NCBI RefSeq assembly: GCF_011927905.1
Contig: NZ_JAATJL010000001.1
Span: forward strand, 2,976,001-3,040,000
Reading direction: 5' to 3'
From: Arthrobacter pigmenti
GTDB lineage: Bacteria; Actinomycetota; Actinomycetes; Actinomycetales; Micrococcaceae
Length of the DNA stretch: 64,000 nt
The notes under the pieces are model-generated. The model did not search any database, was not told the DNA's origin, and saw only the letters and a list, made by a program, of their open reading frames with translations. Made by a program: the position numbers and the translations under genes. Shown piece after piece: positions 36,300 through 45,245 of the stretch. Positions within the stretch are counted from its first letter, which is position 1; each line of letters opens with the position of its first letter.

Positions 36300-36402
36300 T
36301 CAGATACTGCCTGCACTGCAGGTATGCCTGCAATCTGCTGCTGTTGCCTGCAATCTGCCGTCATTGCCTGCAATGCAGGCACTTTCGCAAGAGGCATATC
36401 GG
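36300..36402 (+). repeat. Copy 2 of the TTGCCTGCAATGC intergenic repeat family
   Basis: This is in the 349-base gap between 36165 and 36513. TGCCTGCA occurs four times, at 36308, 36325, 36345 and 36365; the last three are spaced exactly 20 bases, forming three tandem 20-bp units. The array ends with TGCAATGCAGGCACTTTCGC and GAGGCATATCGG. A reading frame through it exists but looks non-coding. Downstream of the repeat, to 36513, I see no gene. Confidence 0.75.
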
Positions 36403-36513
36403 CCCCCGGGCGGCACAGCAGACAGTGGGACTTGTTGCTGTGTGCGGCGTGACCGGGAGCGGAAGCTAGCCGCCCTTTGGCCCGCGAGCTGCGCCAGTCG
36501 GCAGCAGCCGAAG

Positions 36514-39372
36514 CTACCGCCTTTGATCCAGCAGCTGCGCCAGGTGGATACCCTTCCGTTCGCTGAGATCCTCGAGCTGGGTGCGGCACGAGTAGCCATC
36601 GGCAAGTACGACGGCGTCATCTTCCGCGGCGCGGACCGCCGGCAGGAGTTGTTGCTCGGCCACCGCAACGGACACCTCGTAATGCCCCCGTTCCACGCCG
36701 AAGTTCCCGGCCAACCCGCAACAGCCGCCAAGCTTCTGCAGCGTCGCACCCGCACCCTCAAGCAGGGCGGCGTCAGGACTCCAACCCATCACCGCATGAT
36801 GATGGCAGTGCGGTTGCGCAACGATGGTGGTTCCCACCAGCGACGGCGGCGTGTAGCCGGGCGTCTTCGCCAACAGTTCGGCGAGGGTGTAAGTGGCACC
36901 GGCAACCGGACCAGCAGTTGAGCGGCCCAGCAACTCCACGGCGTCCGACCGGAGCACCCCTGTGCAGGAGGGCTCGAGCCCAACGATGGGAATGCCCTGT
37001 TCCACGTACTCATCGAGCACTGAAACGGATGAACGCAGAATCTTCCGCGCCGCGTCGAGTTGCCCGGTCGAGATCCACGTCAGCCCGCAGCACACCGGCT
37101 TTTCGGGGATCAGCACCTCGTACCCAGCGTCCTCCAGCACCCGCACCGCAGCCTGACCAACCTCAGGCGAAAAGTTGTTCGTGAACGAATCCGCCCACAG
37201 CAGTACCTGGGGGCGATCACCGGAGAAACCAGCAGTCCGCGAGCGGAACCACTTGTGGAACGTCTGCGGAGCGAACGCCGGAATGTTCCGCCGCGAATCC
37301 ACCCCGGCAACCCGCAACCCGAGCTGACGAGCCCCGGGTAGCCGCATCAGGAAGTTCAGCACCCGCGGCGCCACAGAAGCGAATCGCGCCCACCGCGGCA
37401 ACCACCCCAGCGAATAGTGTGACGCCGGCCGCAACCGCCGCTTGTAACTCTGGTGCAGCACTTCAGCCTTGTAGGCGGCCATATCGATCCCCGTGGGGCA
37501 ATCGGACGCGCAGCCCTTGCAGGACAGGCAGAGGTCCAACGCTTCGTGCACTTCGGGGGCCCGCCAGTTCGGCTTTCCAGGAGGAAGACCATCGGACCGC
37601 CCCCCGGTCACGCTTCCGTTGATCATCTCCTGCAGCGCCCTCGCGCGTCCGCGGGTCGAATCCTTCTCCTCGAGTGTCGCAATGTACGAGGGGCACATGA
37701 CCGTCTGATTATCACGATGCGCCGCACGGCATTGCCCCACCCCGGTACAGCGGTGGACCGCCTGGCTGAAGTCGCCGTCGTCGTGCTCGTAGCCGAACGC
37801 CAGTCCCGAACGCAGGGGCCCAGCGGAGGCGACACGGACGTTGGCGTCCAACGGGTCGGGATCCACCAGAACGCCCGGATTGAGGAGATTGTCCGGATCC
37901 AGGATTCCCTTGACCTTGCCGAACAGTGCCAGCGCATCCGGCGTATACATGTAGGGCAGCAGCTCGCTGCGGGCTCGTCCATCGCCGTGCTCGCCGGAGA
38001 GCGAGCCGCCGTAGGACGCCACCAGTTTCGCAGCGTCGGTGAGGAAGGCGCGGAAGGCGGCGGCACCGTCGTCGTTCTGGAAGGGGAAGTCCAGACGGAC
38101 GTGCACGCAACCGTCGCCGAAATGGCCGAACGGGAAGCCGGTGAGGTTGTGGGCGAGGAGCATCTCATCGAACTCGCGGAGGTAGTCGCCAAGCCGCTCC
38201 GGGGGAACCGCCGCGTCCTCCCATCCGGCGTGGGCGGGAGCTCCCGACGGCGAGCGTCCTGCGAGTCCGCCGCCGTCCTCACGTATCCGCCAGAGCGCTG
38301 CCGCCTGACGGGGATCCTCGACGATGCGGGCATGCCGCGCGGCGCCGATTCGACTCACCTCGGCGGCCCGGGAGGCGACCTCGAGCGCGTCGTCCCCTGA
38401 GATTTCGACGAACAGCCAGGCGGCGCCGCCGGGAAGTTCGGGCACGGCCTGCGGCCCCTTACGGGTGCGGACCACCTCGACAATCCGCGAATCGAGCCCC
38501 TCGCACGCCGTCGGTTTGAAGGGCAGCACGGAGGTGACGGCGTCACCCGCCTCGCCGATGTTCCCGAAGCCGAGCACCACCATGGTTTTGTACGGCGCGT
38601 CCTGTACCAGGCGGACGCCGGCCTCAAGGATCACCGCGAGCGTACCCTCGCTGCCCACAAGCATTCGTCGCAGGTCGAACCCCCGCTCAGGCAGCAGGTG
38701 CTCCAGCGAGTATCCCGAAACCTGCCGCCCGAACCGCCCGAGCTCGGTCCGGATGGTCCCGAGGTTCGCGGCCACGAGTGAGCGCAACGCATCAGTTTCC
38801 GCACGGCTCGGCGTCTCCCCCGCAGCCCCCAGCCGCAGGCGCGTACCGGAGCCGGTGACGACGTCGAGCTGCGTCACGTTATCTGCGGTGCGCCCATAGG
38901 CCAGCGCGCGCGAGCCACACGCGTTGTTGCCGATCATCCCGCCAACGGTGCAGCGCGTGTGCGTCGAGGGATCGGGGCCGAACCGAAGCCCGTTCGCGAG
39001 CGCCACCTTCTGTAGCGTCGCGTGGACTGCGCCGGGTTCGACGACGGCGGTGCGCGCTTCGGCGTCGAACTCCAGGACCCGGTTCAGGTGCCGGCTGAAG
39101 TCGATCACCACGCCCGGGCCGATGGCGTTCCCGGCAATCGACGTGCCTGCACCGCGGGACGTGACGGGAACGCCGCGCTCACGGCACACCTCGAGGGTGG
39201 TCAGCACCTCGTCGATGTGGCGCGGAAAGACGACGGCGGCGGGCTGGATTCGATACAGCGAAGCGTCACTGGAGTACACGGCGCGGGACGTTGCGTCCGC
39301 GCGGGCGTCTGCAACGCCGCGTGCTTGCAGTTCTGCGGTCAGGGAGGTGGGTTCGGTGAGCGTCGTCGCCAT
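36514..39372 (-). CDS. FAD- and Fe-S-binding oxidoreductase (D-lactate dehydrogenase/GlcD-GlcF fusion type)
   Basis: About 952 residues. The N-terminal FAD-binding type 4 domain (about 30-200) has VPVTSRGAGTSIAGNAIGPG and TVGGMIGNNACGSRA; the FAD-oxidase C domain has SGEHGDGRARSELLPYMY. A 4Fe-4S part follows (LCLSCKGCASDCPTGIDM, with an earlier cysteine pair region), then two CCG domains (CCGLTWISTGQLDAARK and CCGLAGNFGVERGHYEVS). This architecture oxidises D-2-hydroxy acids such as D-lactate and passes electrons on. ATG 39372 (MATTLTEP) is taken; ATG 39381 has a better-placed AGGAG but lies inside the operator palindrome. It is divergent from a GntR gene. Confidence 0.88.
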   Translation of the reverse strand: MATTLTEPTSLTAELQARGVADARADATSRAVYSSDASLYRIQPAAVVFPRHIDEVLTTLEVCRERGVPVTSRGAGTSIAGNAIGPGVVIDFSRHLNRVLEFDAEARTAVVEPGAVHATLQKVALANGLRFGPDPSTHTRCTVGGMIGNNACGSRALAYGRTADNVTQLDVVTGSGTRLRLGAAGETPSRAETDALRSLVAANLGTIRTELGRFGRQVSGYSLEHLLPERGFDLRRMLVGSEGTLAVILEAGVRLVQDAPYKTMVVLGFGNIGEAGDAVTSVLPFKPTACEGLDSRIVEVVRTRKGPQAVPELPGGAAWLFVEISGDDALEVASRAAEVSRIGAARHARIVEDPRQAAALWRIREDGGGLAGRSPSGAPAHAGWEDAAVPPERLGDYLREFDEMLLAHNLTGFPFGHFGDGCVHVRLDFPFQNDDGAAAFRAFLTDAAKLVASYGGSLSGEHGDGRARSELLPYMYTPDALALFGKVKGILDPDNLLNPGVLVDPDPLDANVRVASAGPLRSGLAFGYEHDDGDFSQAVHRCTGVGQCRAAHRDNQTVMCPSYIATLEEKDSTRGRARALQEMINGSVTGGRSDGLPPGKPNWRAPEVHEALDLCLSCKGCASDCPTGIDMAAYKAEVLHQSYKRRLRPASHYSLGWLPRWARFASVAPRVLNFLMRLPGARQLGLRVAGVDSRRNIPAFAPQTFHKWFRSRTAGFSGDRPQVLLWADSFTNNFSPEVGQAAVRVLEDAGYEVLIPEKPVCCGLTWISTGQLDAARKILRSSVSVLDEYVEQGIPIVGLEPSCTGVLRSDAVELLGRSTAGPVAGATYTLAELLAKTPGYTPPSLVGTTIVAQPHCHHHAVMGWSPDAALLEGAGATLQKLGGCCGLAGNFGVERGHYEVSVAVAEQQLLPAVRAAEDDAVVLADGYSCRTQLEDLSERKGIHLAQLLDQRR

Positions 39373-39373
39373 A

Positions 39374-39387
39374 AGTAACATGTTACT
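39374..39387. promoter_or_regulatory. Perfect palindrome between the divergent oxidoreductase and GntR genes
   Basis: AGTAACATGTTACT is a perfect 14-bp palindrome between the minus-strand oxidoreductase start and the GntR start at 39424. Its core fits the GT-N-AC type sites bound by FadR-subfamily GntR regulators. It contains the alternative ATG at 39381. Confidence 0.6.
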
Positions 39388-39423
39388 CCTACACGAGGGG
39401 TTCCTGGCTACTACTCTGGTGAC

Positions 39424-40128
39424 ATGCCTTCCACTCCCCGCCCGCCGTCCCTGACCGAGCGCACCATCGACGCCGTGCGCGAGGGCATCCGGGACGGCAC
39501 CTTCGTGCCGGGCGAGCTGTATTCGGTGTACCAGTTGGCGGATCAGCTCGACGTTTCGCGCAGCCCGGTCCGCGAGGCGTTGCTCCGGCTCGCGGAAACG
39601 GGCATGGTGTCGATTGTGCGTAACCGGGGATTCCGCGTGGTGCTGCCCGGCGCACGGGAGCTGGCCGAAATCATGGCCGTCCGGATGGCGCTCGAAATAC
39701 CGGCAGCGGCGCAGGCGGCACGGCGGGCTTCCGCGGAGGATCGTGCAGCGCTGGAAACCGAACGCGAGGCGATGCAGCAAGCGGTCCAGGACAGCGATGA
39801 GGGCGCGTTCCTCCTCCACGACCAGCGGCTGCACGCCCTCCTGCTGAACCTCGCCGGCAACAGCCACACCATCCGGATCATCGAGAACCTGCGCGATGCC
39901 ACGCGGCTTGTCGGCATGTCCACCATGCGCAAGTCCCGGTCCCTCGAGGAGGTGTACGCCGAGCACCTGCCGATCCTCACCGCCGTCGAACACGGCAACG
40001 CCACCGCCGCGGCCGAATCGATGCGCAAGCACCTCGAATCGACCGGCCGCCTGCTCCTGCGGGAAGCGGCCGGGGAGGACGACGACGTTGACCGCCTGTG
40101 GGCGGAGTACGTCACCTGGAGCCGCTAG
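39424..40128 (+). CDS. GntR family regulator (FadR/FCD subfamily)
   Basis: A 234-residue regulator with an N-terminal GntR winged helix (VYQLADQLDVSRSPVREALLRLAETGMV, about residues 38-66) and a helical FCD effector domain (about 80-215). The latter includes HDQRLHALLLNLAGN and EHLPILTAVEHGNA, whose Asp/His residues usually bind a metal and a small organic acid. It is divergent from the D-lactate-dehydrogenase-like gene, so a lactate-type inducer is likely. Its TAG stop shares CTAG with the convergent aquaporin stop. Confidence 0.9.
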   Translation: MPSTPRPPSLTERTIDAVREGIRDGTFVPGELYSVYQLADQLDVSRSPVREALLRLAETGMVSIVRNRGFRVVLPGARELAEIMAVRMALEIPAAAQAARRASAEDRAALETEREAMQQAVQDSDEGAFLLHDQRLHALLLNLAGNSHTIRIIENLRDATRLVGMSTMRKSRSLEEVYAEHLPILTAVEHGNATAAAESMRKHLESTGRLLLREAAGEDDDVDRLWAEYVTWSR

Positions 40129-40952
40129 TTCGGCTTTGCCCCGCCGTTAATCGGGATCTGGGGGCTTGCCGGGATCGCATGCGACGGACCGGCCGGCTCT
40201 TCATGGAAGCCGGGGGCCATGACCGCTTCTGCCGGGTGCGGTATAACGATGTCGCCGGCGGCGTGTTTGACCTTCGGAAAGAGTAGGAGCAGGAGTCCGA
40301 CGCCCACTACACCGCCGATCAACTGTGCTACGACAAAAGGGGGCACGGAGCCTGGCGCAATGCCGGCGAAAGTGTCGCTGAAAATACGTCCGACGGTCAT
40401 CGCGGGGTTCGCGAACGACATTGAGGACGTGAACCAGTACGCACCTCCGATATAGGCGCCGACCGCCGGCGCGGCGAGCGCGCCCCGATTCGTTGCCGCC
40501 AGGGCGAAAATCAGCAGAATCAACCCGGCTGTGGCAACGATCTCGCTCAACATGTACCCGGAAGTGTCGCGTTCTTTGGATGAGACGGCCGTCCCAACGT
40601 CGAACATCGCATTCGCGAGCACGCTGCCGCCAATTGCCCCCGTGACCTGGGCGACAACATAGGCGCCGAGATCCGGCAGCGACAGGCCTGAAGCGGTACG
40701 CCGCCCCAGGAACCAATCGGCAAGCGAAATCACCGGGTTAAGATGAGCCCCACTCACCGGCCCGAAAACCAGGATCAGTACGGTTAGGCCAAACATCGTG
40801 GCGGTGCTGTTTTGCAGCGACTGCAGGCCGATGTCATTGGGCGACAGCCGTACAGCGGCAATCCCGGAACCGACGGCGATCGCGACGAGCATGGCTGTGC
40901 CAAGGAATTCCGCTACGGCACGGCGCCACAAGGGTGGCTGGTCAGGTGTCAT
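40125..40952 (-). CDS. Aquaporin/MIP family channel, NPV/NPA type
   Basis: A 275-residue channel with six helices and two half-helices. The first pore motif is NPV (GAHLNPVISLADWFLGRR) and the second is NPA (SFANPAMTVGRIFSDTF). This variant is typical of actinobacterial aquaporins in arsenic-resistance loci, but no ars gene lies nearby. ATG 40952 was chosen because MTPDQPPLWRRAVAEFLG starts the conserved part. The C terminus after about residue 235 is an unconserved tail rich in Pro and Ala. The last four bases overlap the GntR gene. Confidence 0.88.
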   Translation of the reverse strand: MTPDQPPLWRRAVAEFLGTAMLVAIAVGSGIAAVRLSPNDIGLQSLQNSTATMFGLTVLILVFGPVSGAHLNPVISLADWFLGRRTASGLSLPDLGAYVVAQVTGAIGGSVLANAMFDVGTAVSSKERDTSGYMLSEIVATAGLILLIFALAATNRGALAAPAVGAYIGGAYWFTSSMSFANPAMTVGRIFSDTFAGIAPGSVPPFVVAQLIGGVVGVGLLLLLFPKVKHAAGDIVIPHPAEAVMAPGFHEEPAGPSHAIPASPQIPINGGAKPN

Positions 40953-41115
40953 GGCAACAGCTTCATCGGTTGAACGGCTCGGACAAAATTGCACGGACGA
41001 TAGCTGGAATTTGTTGACACAATTCAGCGGCGGTCACCCGAAACGCGGCCGTAGACCGGACTGTTCCTGGACGCCCCCATAGCGCGGCCCTCGCGAACCC
41101 GGGTAGAAATGAACG

Positions 41116-42777
41116 ATGGACAATCTCCTGATGCTCGGCCCTCTGCTGCGGTTCGTCGACGAGACCTCGGCGAGCGTATGGGTGGAAACCGGGGTGGCCG
41201 GCGTCGTCGTTGTTCGTGCCGGCGACCGCGAGTGGGATGCCCGCACGTTCTCGATCCATGGACATCACTACGCATTGGTTGAGATCGGCGGGCTGGAACC
41301 CGGAGCCACGCTCCCCTACACCGTGCATATCGGCAACAAGCAGGTGTGGCCCGAAGAAGGATCACCCTTCCCGCCTTCCACTATCCGCACCGTGGATCCT
41401 GAGCGCCCGTTCCGGCTGGCGTTCGGATCCTGCAGGACCAGCGAGGCCAACGACCTTGCCGCGCACAAGACCCACGGTGTGGATTCGCTGCTGGCCTTCG
41501 CGCTGGATCTCGCCTCCCGCGATGGGTCCCCGCAGCCGGACCTGATTGCGTTCCTCGGGGACCAGGTGTACGCGGACATTCCGAGCAACGAGATGCTGCA
41601 GCTCATCAGGGACGACCGCGGAATCACCACCAAGCTTGACGCTGAACTGCGCAACTACGAGGAGTACACACAGATTTACCGGCTCGCGTGGTCCAACCCG
41701 GCCATCCGCTGGCTGCTGTCCACCCTTCCGAGCGCCATGATCTTCGATGATCACGACATCCGCGACGACTGGAACTCCTCGCTGCTCTGGAAGCGGAAGG
41801 TTGAGAGCATCCCCTGGTGGAAGGACCGGATCGTTTCCGGGCTCGCGTCCTACTGGGTCTACCAGCACCTCGGTAACCTGTCGCCCGCAGACAGGGCCGA
41901 CGACGAGATTTGGCAGGCCATCGTCTCCCACCGCGGCCCCGGCGAACTGGAACTCAGCCCCGTCCTTGAAGCCCTGGTCGAGGAAGCGGACCGGGATCCT
42001 GAACGGTACCGCTGGAGTTTTTGCCGGAACTTCGGTGACGTGCGGCTGATCGTGCTCGACTCCCGGGCGGCGCGCGTCCTCGAACCCGGGAAGCGCGAAA
42101 TGCTGGACGGCAAGGAACTGCAGTGGCTGGACGAGCGGATGCAGGGCGACCGCCGCCATCTCCTCGTGGCCACATCCCTGCCGTTCCTGTTACCGCGCGG
42201 GCTGCACCATATCGAGGAGTGGAATGCCGTGCTCGCCGACGGCCGCTGGGGAGAGCGCGTTGCCGCTGTCGGCGAGCGGATCCGGCAGGCCATTGACCTT
42301 GAACACTGGGCTGCCTTCCCGTCGACCTTCCGCGCCGTTGCCGCCATGGCCACAGAAGTTGCCCAGGGCCGCCGCGGCAAGGCTCCCGAGACTGTGACCT
42401 TCCTGTCGGGTGACGTGCACTTTTCCTACATCGAGGAGGTGGACCAGCCCATGCAGTCCCGCGTACTTCAGGCGGTCTGCTCACCCATCCGCAACCCTTT
42501 GCGGCCGGCGCTGCGCTGGGTCGCGGCCCTGATGTCCACGCGGGTTGCCGGGCCCGTGGGAGGTATGCTCGCCAAGTTCATTCCTCATCCACCGTTCCAC
42601 TGGTCAACGCTGAAGAGCCCGTGGTTCGATAACAACCTCGCGAGCCTCGAGGTAACACCTGAGGGCCTGAATCTCCGCTGGGACACCGGCGTTGTTGACG
42701 ATAAGGACCATTCCGCGCCGAAGCTGCGGGAGGTCACCTCAATCACCATCGAGCCGCGGGCAGCCAAAACCCCGTAA
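41116..42777 (+). CDS. PhoD-like alkaline phosphatase family protein
   Basis: A 553-residue metallophosphatase of the PhoD type. It has an N-terminal beta domain (GPLLRFVDETSASVWVET, typical Fn3-like PhoD N part) followed by the catalytic region with FGSCRTS, LIAFLGDQVYADI, IFDDHDIRDDW and TFLSGDVHFSY, which supply the metal ligands. No signal peptide is visible, so it would act in the cytoplasm, unlike secreted Tat-type PhoD enzymes. The ATG at 41116 is the first good start. Phosphodiester or phosphonate substrates are possible. Confidence 0.85.
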   Translation: MDNLLMLGPLLRFVDETSASVWVETGVAGVVVVRAGDREWDARTFSIHGHHYALVEIGGLEPGATLPYTVHIGNKQVWPEEGSPFPPSTIRTVDPERPFRLAFGSCRTSEANDLAAHKTHGVDSLLAFALDLASRDGSPQPDLIAFLGDQVYADIPSNEMLQLIRDDRGITTKLDAELRNYEEYTQIYRLAWSNPAIRWLLSTLPSAMIFDDHDIRDDWNSSLLWKRKVESIPWWKDRIVSGLASYWVYQHLGNLSPADRADDEIWQAIVSHRGPGELELSPVLEALVEEADRDPERYRWSFCRNFGDVRLIVLDSRAARVLEPGKREMLDGKELQWLDERMQGDRRHLLVATSLPFLLPRGLHHIEEWNAVLADGRWGERVAAVGERIRQAIDLEHWAAFPSTFRAVAAMATEVAQGRRGKAPETVTFLSGDVHFSYIEEVDQPMQSRVLQAVCSPIRNPLRPALRWVAALMSTRVAGPVGGMLAKFIPHPPFHWSTLKSPWFDNNLASLEVTPEGLNLRWDTGVVDDKDHSAPKLREVTSITIEPRAAKTP

Positions 42778-42790
42778 CACCCCGTAATCC

Positions 42791-42868
42791 GGAACTTTCG
42801 TGCAGCTACGGCGACTTCGCCGCGGTGGAAGCCGCCATAGGTGCACGTAAGTTCCCCCGCTTGGGGGA
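42791..42868. repeat. 65-bp near-palindrome plus adjoining hairpin
   Basis: Arms GGAACTTTCGTGCA (42791-42804) and TGCACGTAAGTTCC (42842-42855) match over 14 bases with one mismatch. The pairing continues inward with a few mismatches (CTACGGCG against CGCCATAG). CCCCC-GCTT-GGGGG follows directly (42854-42867). It lies between the PhoD-like and membrane-protein genes. It may be a REP/MITE-like element or a terminator. Confidence 0.65.
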
Positions 42869-42924
42869 TGCCGCTCATCCGCGGGAGGGATTCGCGGGCG
42901 GCAACGCGAAACAAGACTGAAGTC

Positions 42925-43992
42925 ATGACTCAGCAATCCTTGAAACGCCCAACCAAACTGCTACCCGCCGTCCCGCTCATCACCTCGATCGCAGCCTTCG
43001 CCTACGCGGCAGTGGCGGCCGCCGTCGTCGTACTTGGCGGTCGGCTGCCGCTGGCAGATCCGGCAGCACCTGCCGAACATGCGCCCCTCAACGGACCGCT
43101 CGGCGACGTACTGCACTGGGTGCTTCCAGCCCTTGCGGTACTCGGCGGCGGACTCGCCCTGGCAATCCACGTACGACGACGGCCGGGCCGGCTCCTCGCG
43201 GGCGCGGCGGTTACGTTCGCTGTCGTTTATGCCGGCATTACGCTTCTGCTCGTGGTGGACAGCCGGCTCCTGACGATGCTCGGCTACGTACCCTTTCTGC
43301 TCATCAACTTCCTGGTGAATCCCGGCTCTTTGGACATCGACTTCCACTGGCCGATCGTCGGGCACCAGGCCGCGGTGCTTGCCGGTGTTGCGATGTGGGT
43401 GGGGACTGCCGTCGTCGCCGTTCGTCGAAGCGTCGGCGCGTGCCTCGCCTGCGGACGCGGGAACAACCGGTTCACCGCTGCGTCCGCCCGGCGTTGGGGC
43501 AAGCCGGTGACGATTGCGGCCGCGGTGATACCGGCCGCGTATGCGCTCACCCGGTTCGCCTGGGCAGCCGGAATTCCGCTGGGACTCAGCACAGAATTGC
43601 TCAGCGAATTGCAGGCCGGCGGCGGGGTGTACGCCGGCCTGGGTCTGGCGTCGATGGCGTTGCTCGGCACCCTGCTGACGCTCGGCCTGATTCAACGCTG
43701 GGGGTCGGTGTTCCCGCGCTGGGTTCCATTCATTGGAGGACGGTCCGTTCCTGTGCTGCTGGCCGTTATTCCGGCGAGCCTGGTCTCCGTCGTTGTGGTG
43801 CCCGCGGGCACCGAGATCATCCGCCTCTTCACCGCTGATATCACAGGCGGCGTCCCGTTCGACGCCGAGAACTGGGCCACCGGTGCACCGGCCTTCCTCT
43901 GGATCGTGTGGGGTCCGCTGCTCGCGGCGGCGACGCTCGCCTACTACCTCAAGCGGCGCGGACAGTGTGGCATCTGCGGGCAGTCCGCCTGA
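42925..43992 (+). CDS. Integral membrane protein of unknown function
   Basis: A 355-residue protein with about eight to nine predicted helices and no enzymatic motif that I recognise. A cytosolic loop contains CLACGRGNNRF and the extreme C terminus ends CGICGQSA, so two Cys-x-x-Cys pairs could form a metal or disulfide site. ATG 42925 is used. It ends 8 bases before the sensor kinase gene, so it may be part of the signalling operon, perhaps as a sensing or resistance component. The name should stay hypothetical. Confidence 0.75.
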   Translation: MTQQSLKRPTKLLPAVPLITSIAAFAYAAVAAAVVVLGGRLPLADPAAPAEHAPLNGPLGDVLHWVLPALAVLGGGLALAIHVRRRPGRLLAGAAVTFAVVYAGITLLLVVDSRLLTMLGYVPFLLINFLVNPGSLDIDFHWPIVGHQAAVLAGVAMWVGTAVVAVRRSVGACLACGRGNNRFTAASARRWGKPVTIAAAVIPAAYALTRFAWAAGIPLGLSTELLSELQAGGGVYAGLGLASMALLGTLLTLGLIQRWGSVFPRWVPFIGGRSVPVLLAVIPASLVSVVVVPAGTEIIRLFTADITGGVPFDAENWATGAPAFLWIVWGPLLAAATLAYYLKRRGQCGICGQSA

Positions 43993-44000
43993 GCTCCTTG

Positions 44001-45245
44001 ATGAGCAAGAATAGGGCCATGACCGACCGCGGACGCAAGCCCAGGCGGACAGCCCGCATTGCCAGGCACTTCGTCTTCATGATGATCGGCACCCTGCTCG
44101 CCGTGCCGTATTTCGCGGTATTCATCTGGGCGGCGCAGCTGGCTTCGGTCAGCTCCGGCTCGGCGGCCGTGGCGTTTGCGCTCCTCGTCGCGCTGCTGGC
44201 CGTACCGGCGAGCCTTTCGGCCACCCGGGCCCTCGAGCGGACCGCGGTGCGGGAGTTGCTGGCCATCGACCTTCCGGAGCCCATCGGCCTCGACCGTCCC
44301 TCCCGGCGCTGGCGTGGAGTCGCCTGGTACATGGTCCACCTGCTCACCGGATCGCTCCTGTTGGTGACGCTGGTGGTCACCATCCCGCTCGTCGTTACGA
44401 TCACAGTCTCTTTCCTCGCCGGCCGGATGGAGGATGTCGCGGAACTTGCCGCCGTCGTCGTCCCTTTCACTGACACGACGACGGCGGTGCTCTGGACCTT
44501 CGGCCTCAGCGTCGCGATCACGGTCTTCACCGTTCTCGCCGGGTCGGCGCTGCCCCACTGGGCGGAGGGCATGCTGGGCCCGGACGCCGCCGAACGGTCG
44601 GCGCTTGAGGCGGAGCAGCAACGGGCGGCTGCACGCCGGAACGAACTTGCCCGTGAGCTGCACGATTCCGTAGGTCACGCCCTCACCGTCACAACACTGC
44701 AGTCCACAGCGGCGCAGCGGCTCTTGGCGACCGATCCTGACGCTGCCGCACGCGCCATGCACACCGCCGCCGAAACCGGCCGGGCAGCACTCGCTGAGCT
44801 GGACAGGGTGATCGGGATTCTGCGCTCCTCCGGCTCCGTGGGTGCCGAAACGGGGCTCGAGGAGCTTCCCACCGTGGTGGAGCGGTTCACTTCGCAGGGG
44901 CTGGTTGTGGTGACCGATTACGACGACGGCGCGCTGGCCGGGTTGCCCCCGGCCGCCTCGGCTGCCGCTCTCCGGGTCCTGCAGGAGGGGCTGACCAATG
45001 CGTTGAAGTACGCGTCTCCGCGCGAAGCCCGGCTTCAGGTCCTGCGCAGTGAACGCTCTCTGCAGCTGATCCTTGGCAACCCTGTGGGTTCGTCTTCTCC
45101 TTCATCTTCGGCCGGCGGTGGTCGAGGTCTGGACGGCATCCGGGAGCGGGCGCGGCTGGTGGACGGAAGCGTGCGGGTCTGTGCGGCAGACGGCCAGTGG
45201 ACCCTCGACGTCTCGCTTCCCCTTGTTGGGAGTGCCCGTGGGTGA
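44001..45245 (+). CDS. Sensor histidine kinase (NarL/DesK-type, HisKA_3)
   Basis: About 414 residues. Four or five membrane helices occupy the first 190 residues. The phosphoacceptor box is ELARELHDSVGHALT. The ATPase domain has VLQEGLTNALKYA (N box) and GGGRGLDGIRERARLV (G box). The start may be ATG 44001 or ATG 44019; neither has a strong ribosome site. The response regulator gene overlaps its end by 8 bases, so the two form a two-component system. The signal is unknown; the upstream membrane protein may participate. Confidence 0.88.
   Translation: MSKNRAMTDRGRKPRRTARIARHFVFMMIGTLLAVPYFAVFIWAAQLASVSSGSAAVAFALLVALLAVPASLSATRALERTAVRELLAIDLPEPIGLDRPSRRWRGVAWYMVHLLTGSLLLVTLVVTIPLVVTITVSFLAGRMEDVAELAAVVVPFTDTTTAVLWTFGLSVAITVFTVLAGSALPHWAEGMLGPDAAERSALEAEQQRAAARRNELARELHDSVGHALTVTTLQSTAAQRLLATDPDAAARAMHTAAETGRAALAELDRVIGILRSSGSVGAETGLEELPTVVERFTSQGLVVVTDYDDGALAGLPPAASAAALRVLQEGLTNALKYASPREARLQVLRSERSLQLILGNPVGSSSPSSSAGGGRGLDGIRERARLVDGSVRVCAADGQWTLDVSLPLVGSARG

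Noticed and set aside
36300..36402. CRISPR-like array at copy 2
   Set aside because: Units are 20 bases with no distinct spacers, and there are no cas genes.
36190..36921. Open frame of 243 codons on the plus strand across the repeat and into the oxidoreductase region
   Set aside because: It runs through the repeat array and then antisense to the C-terminal CCG domain of a clear gene; it has no ribosome site and no recognisable domain.
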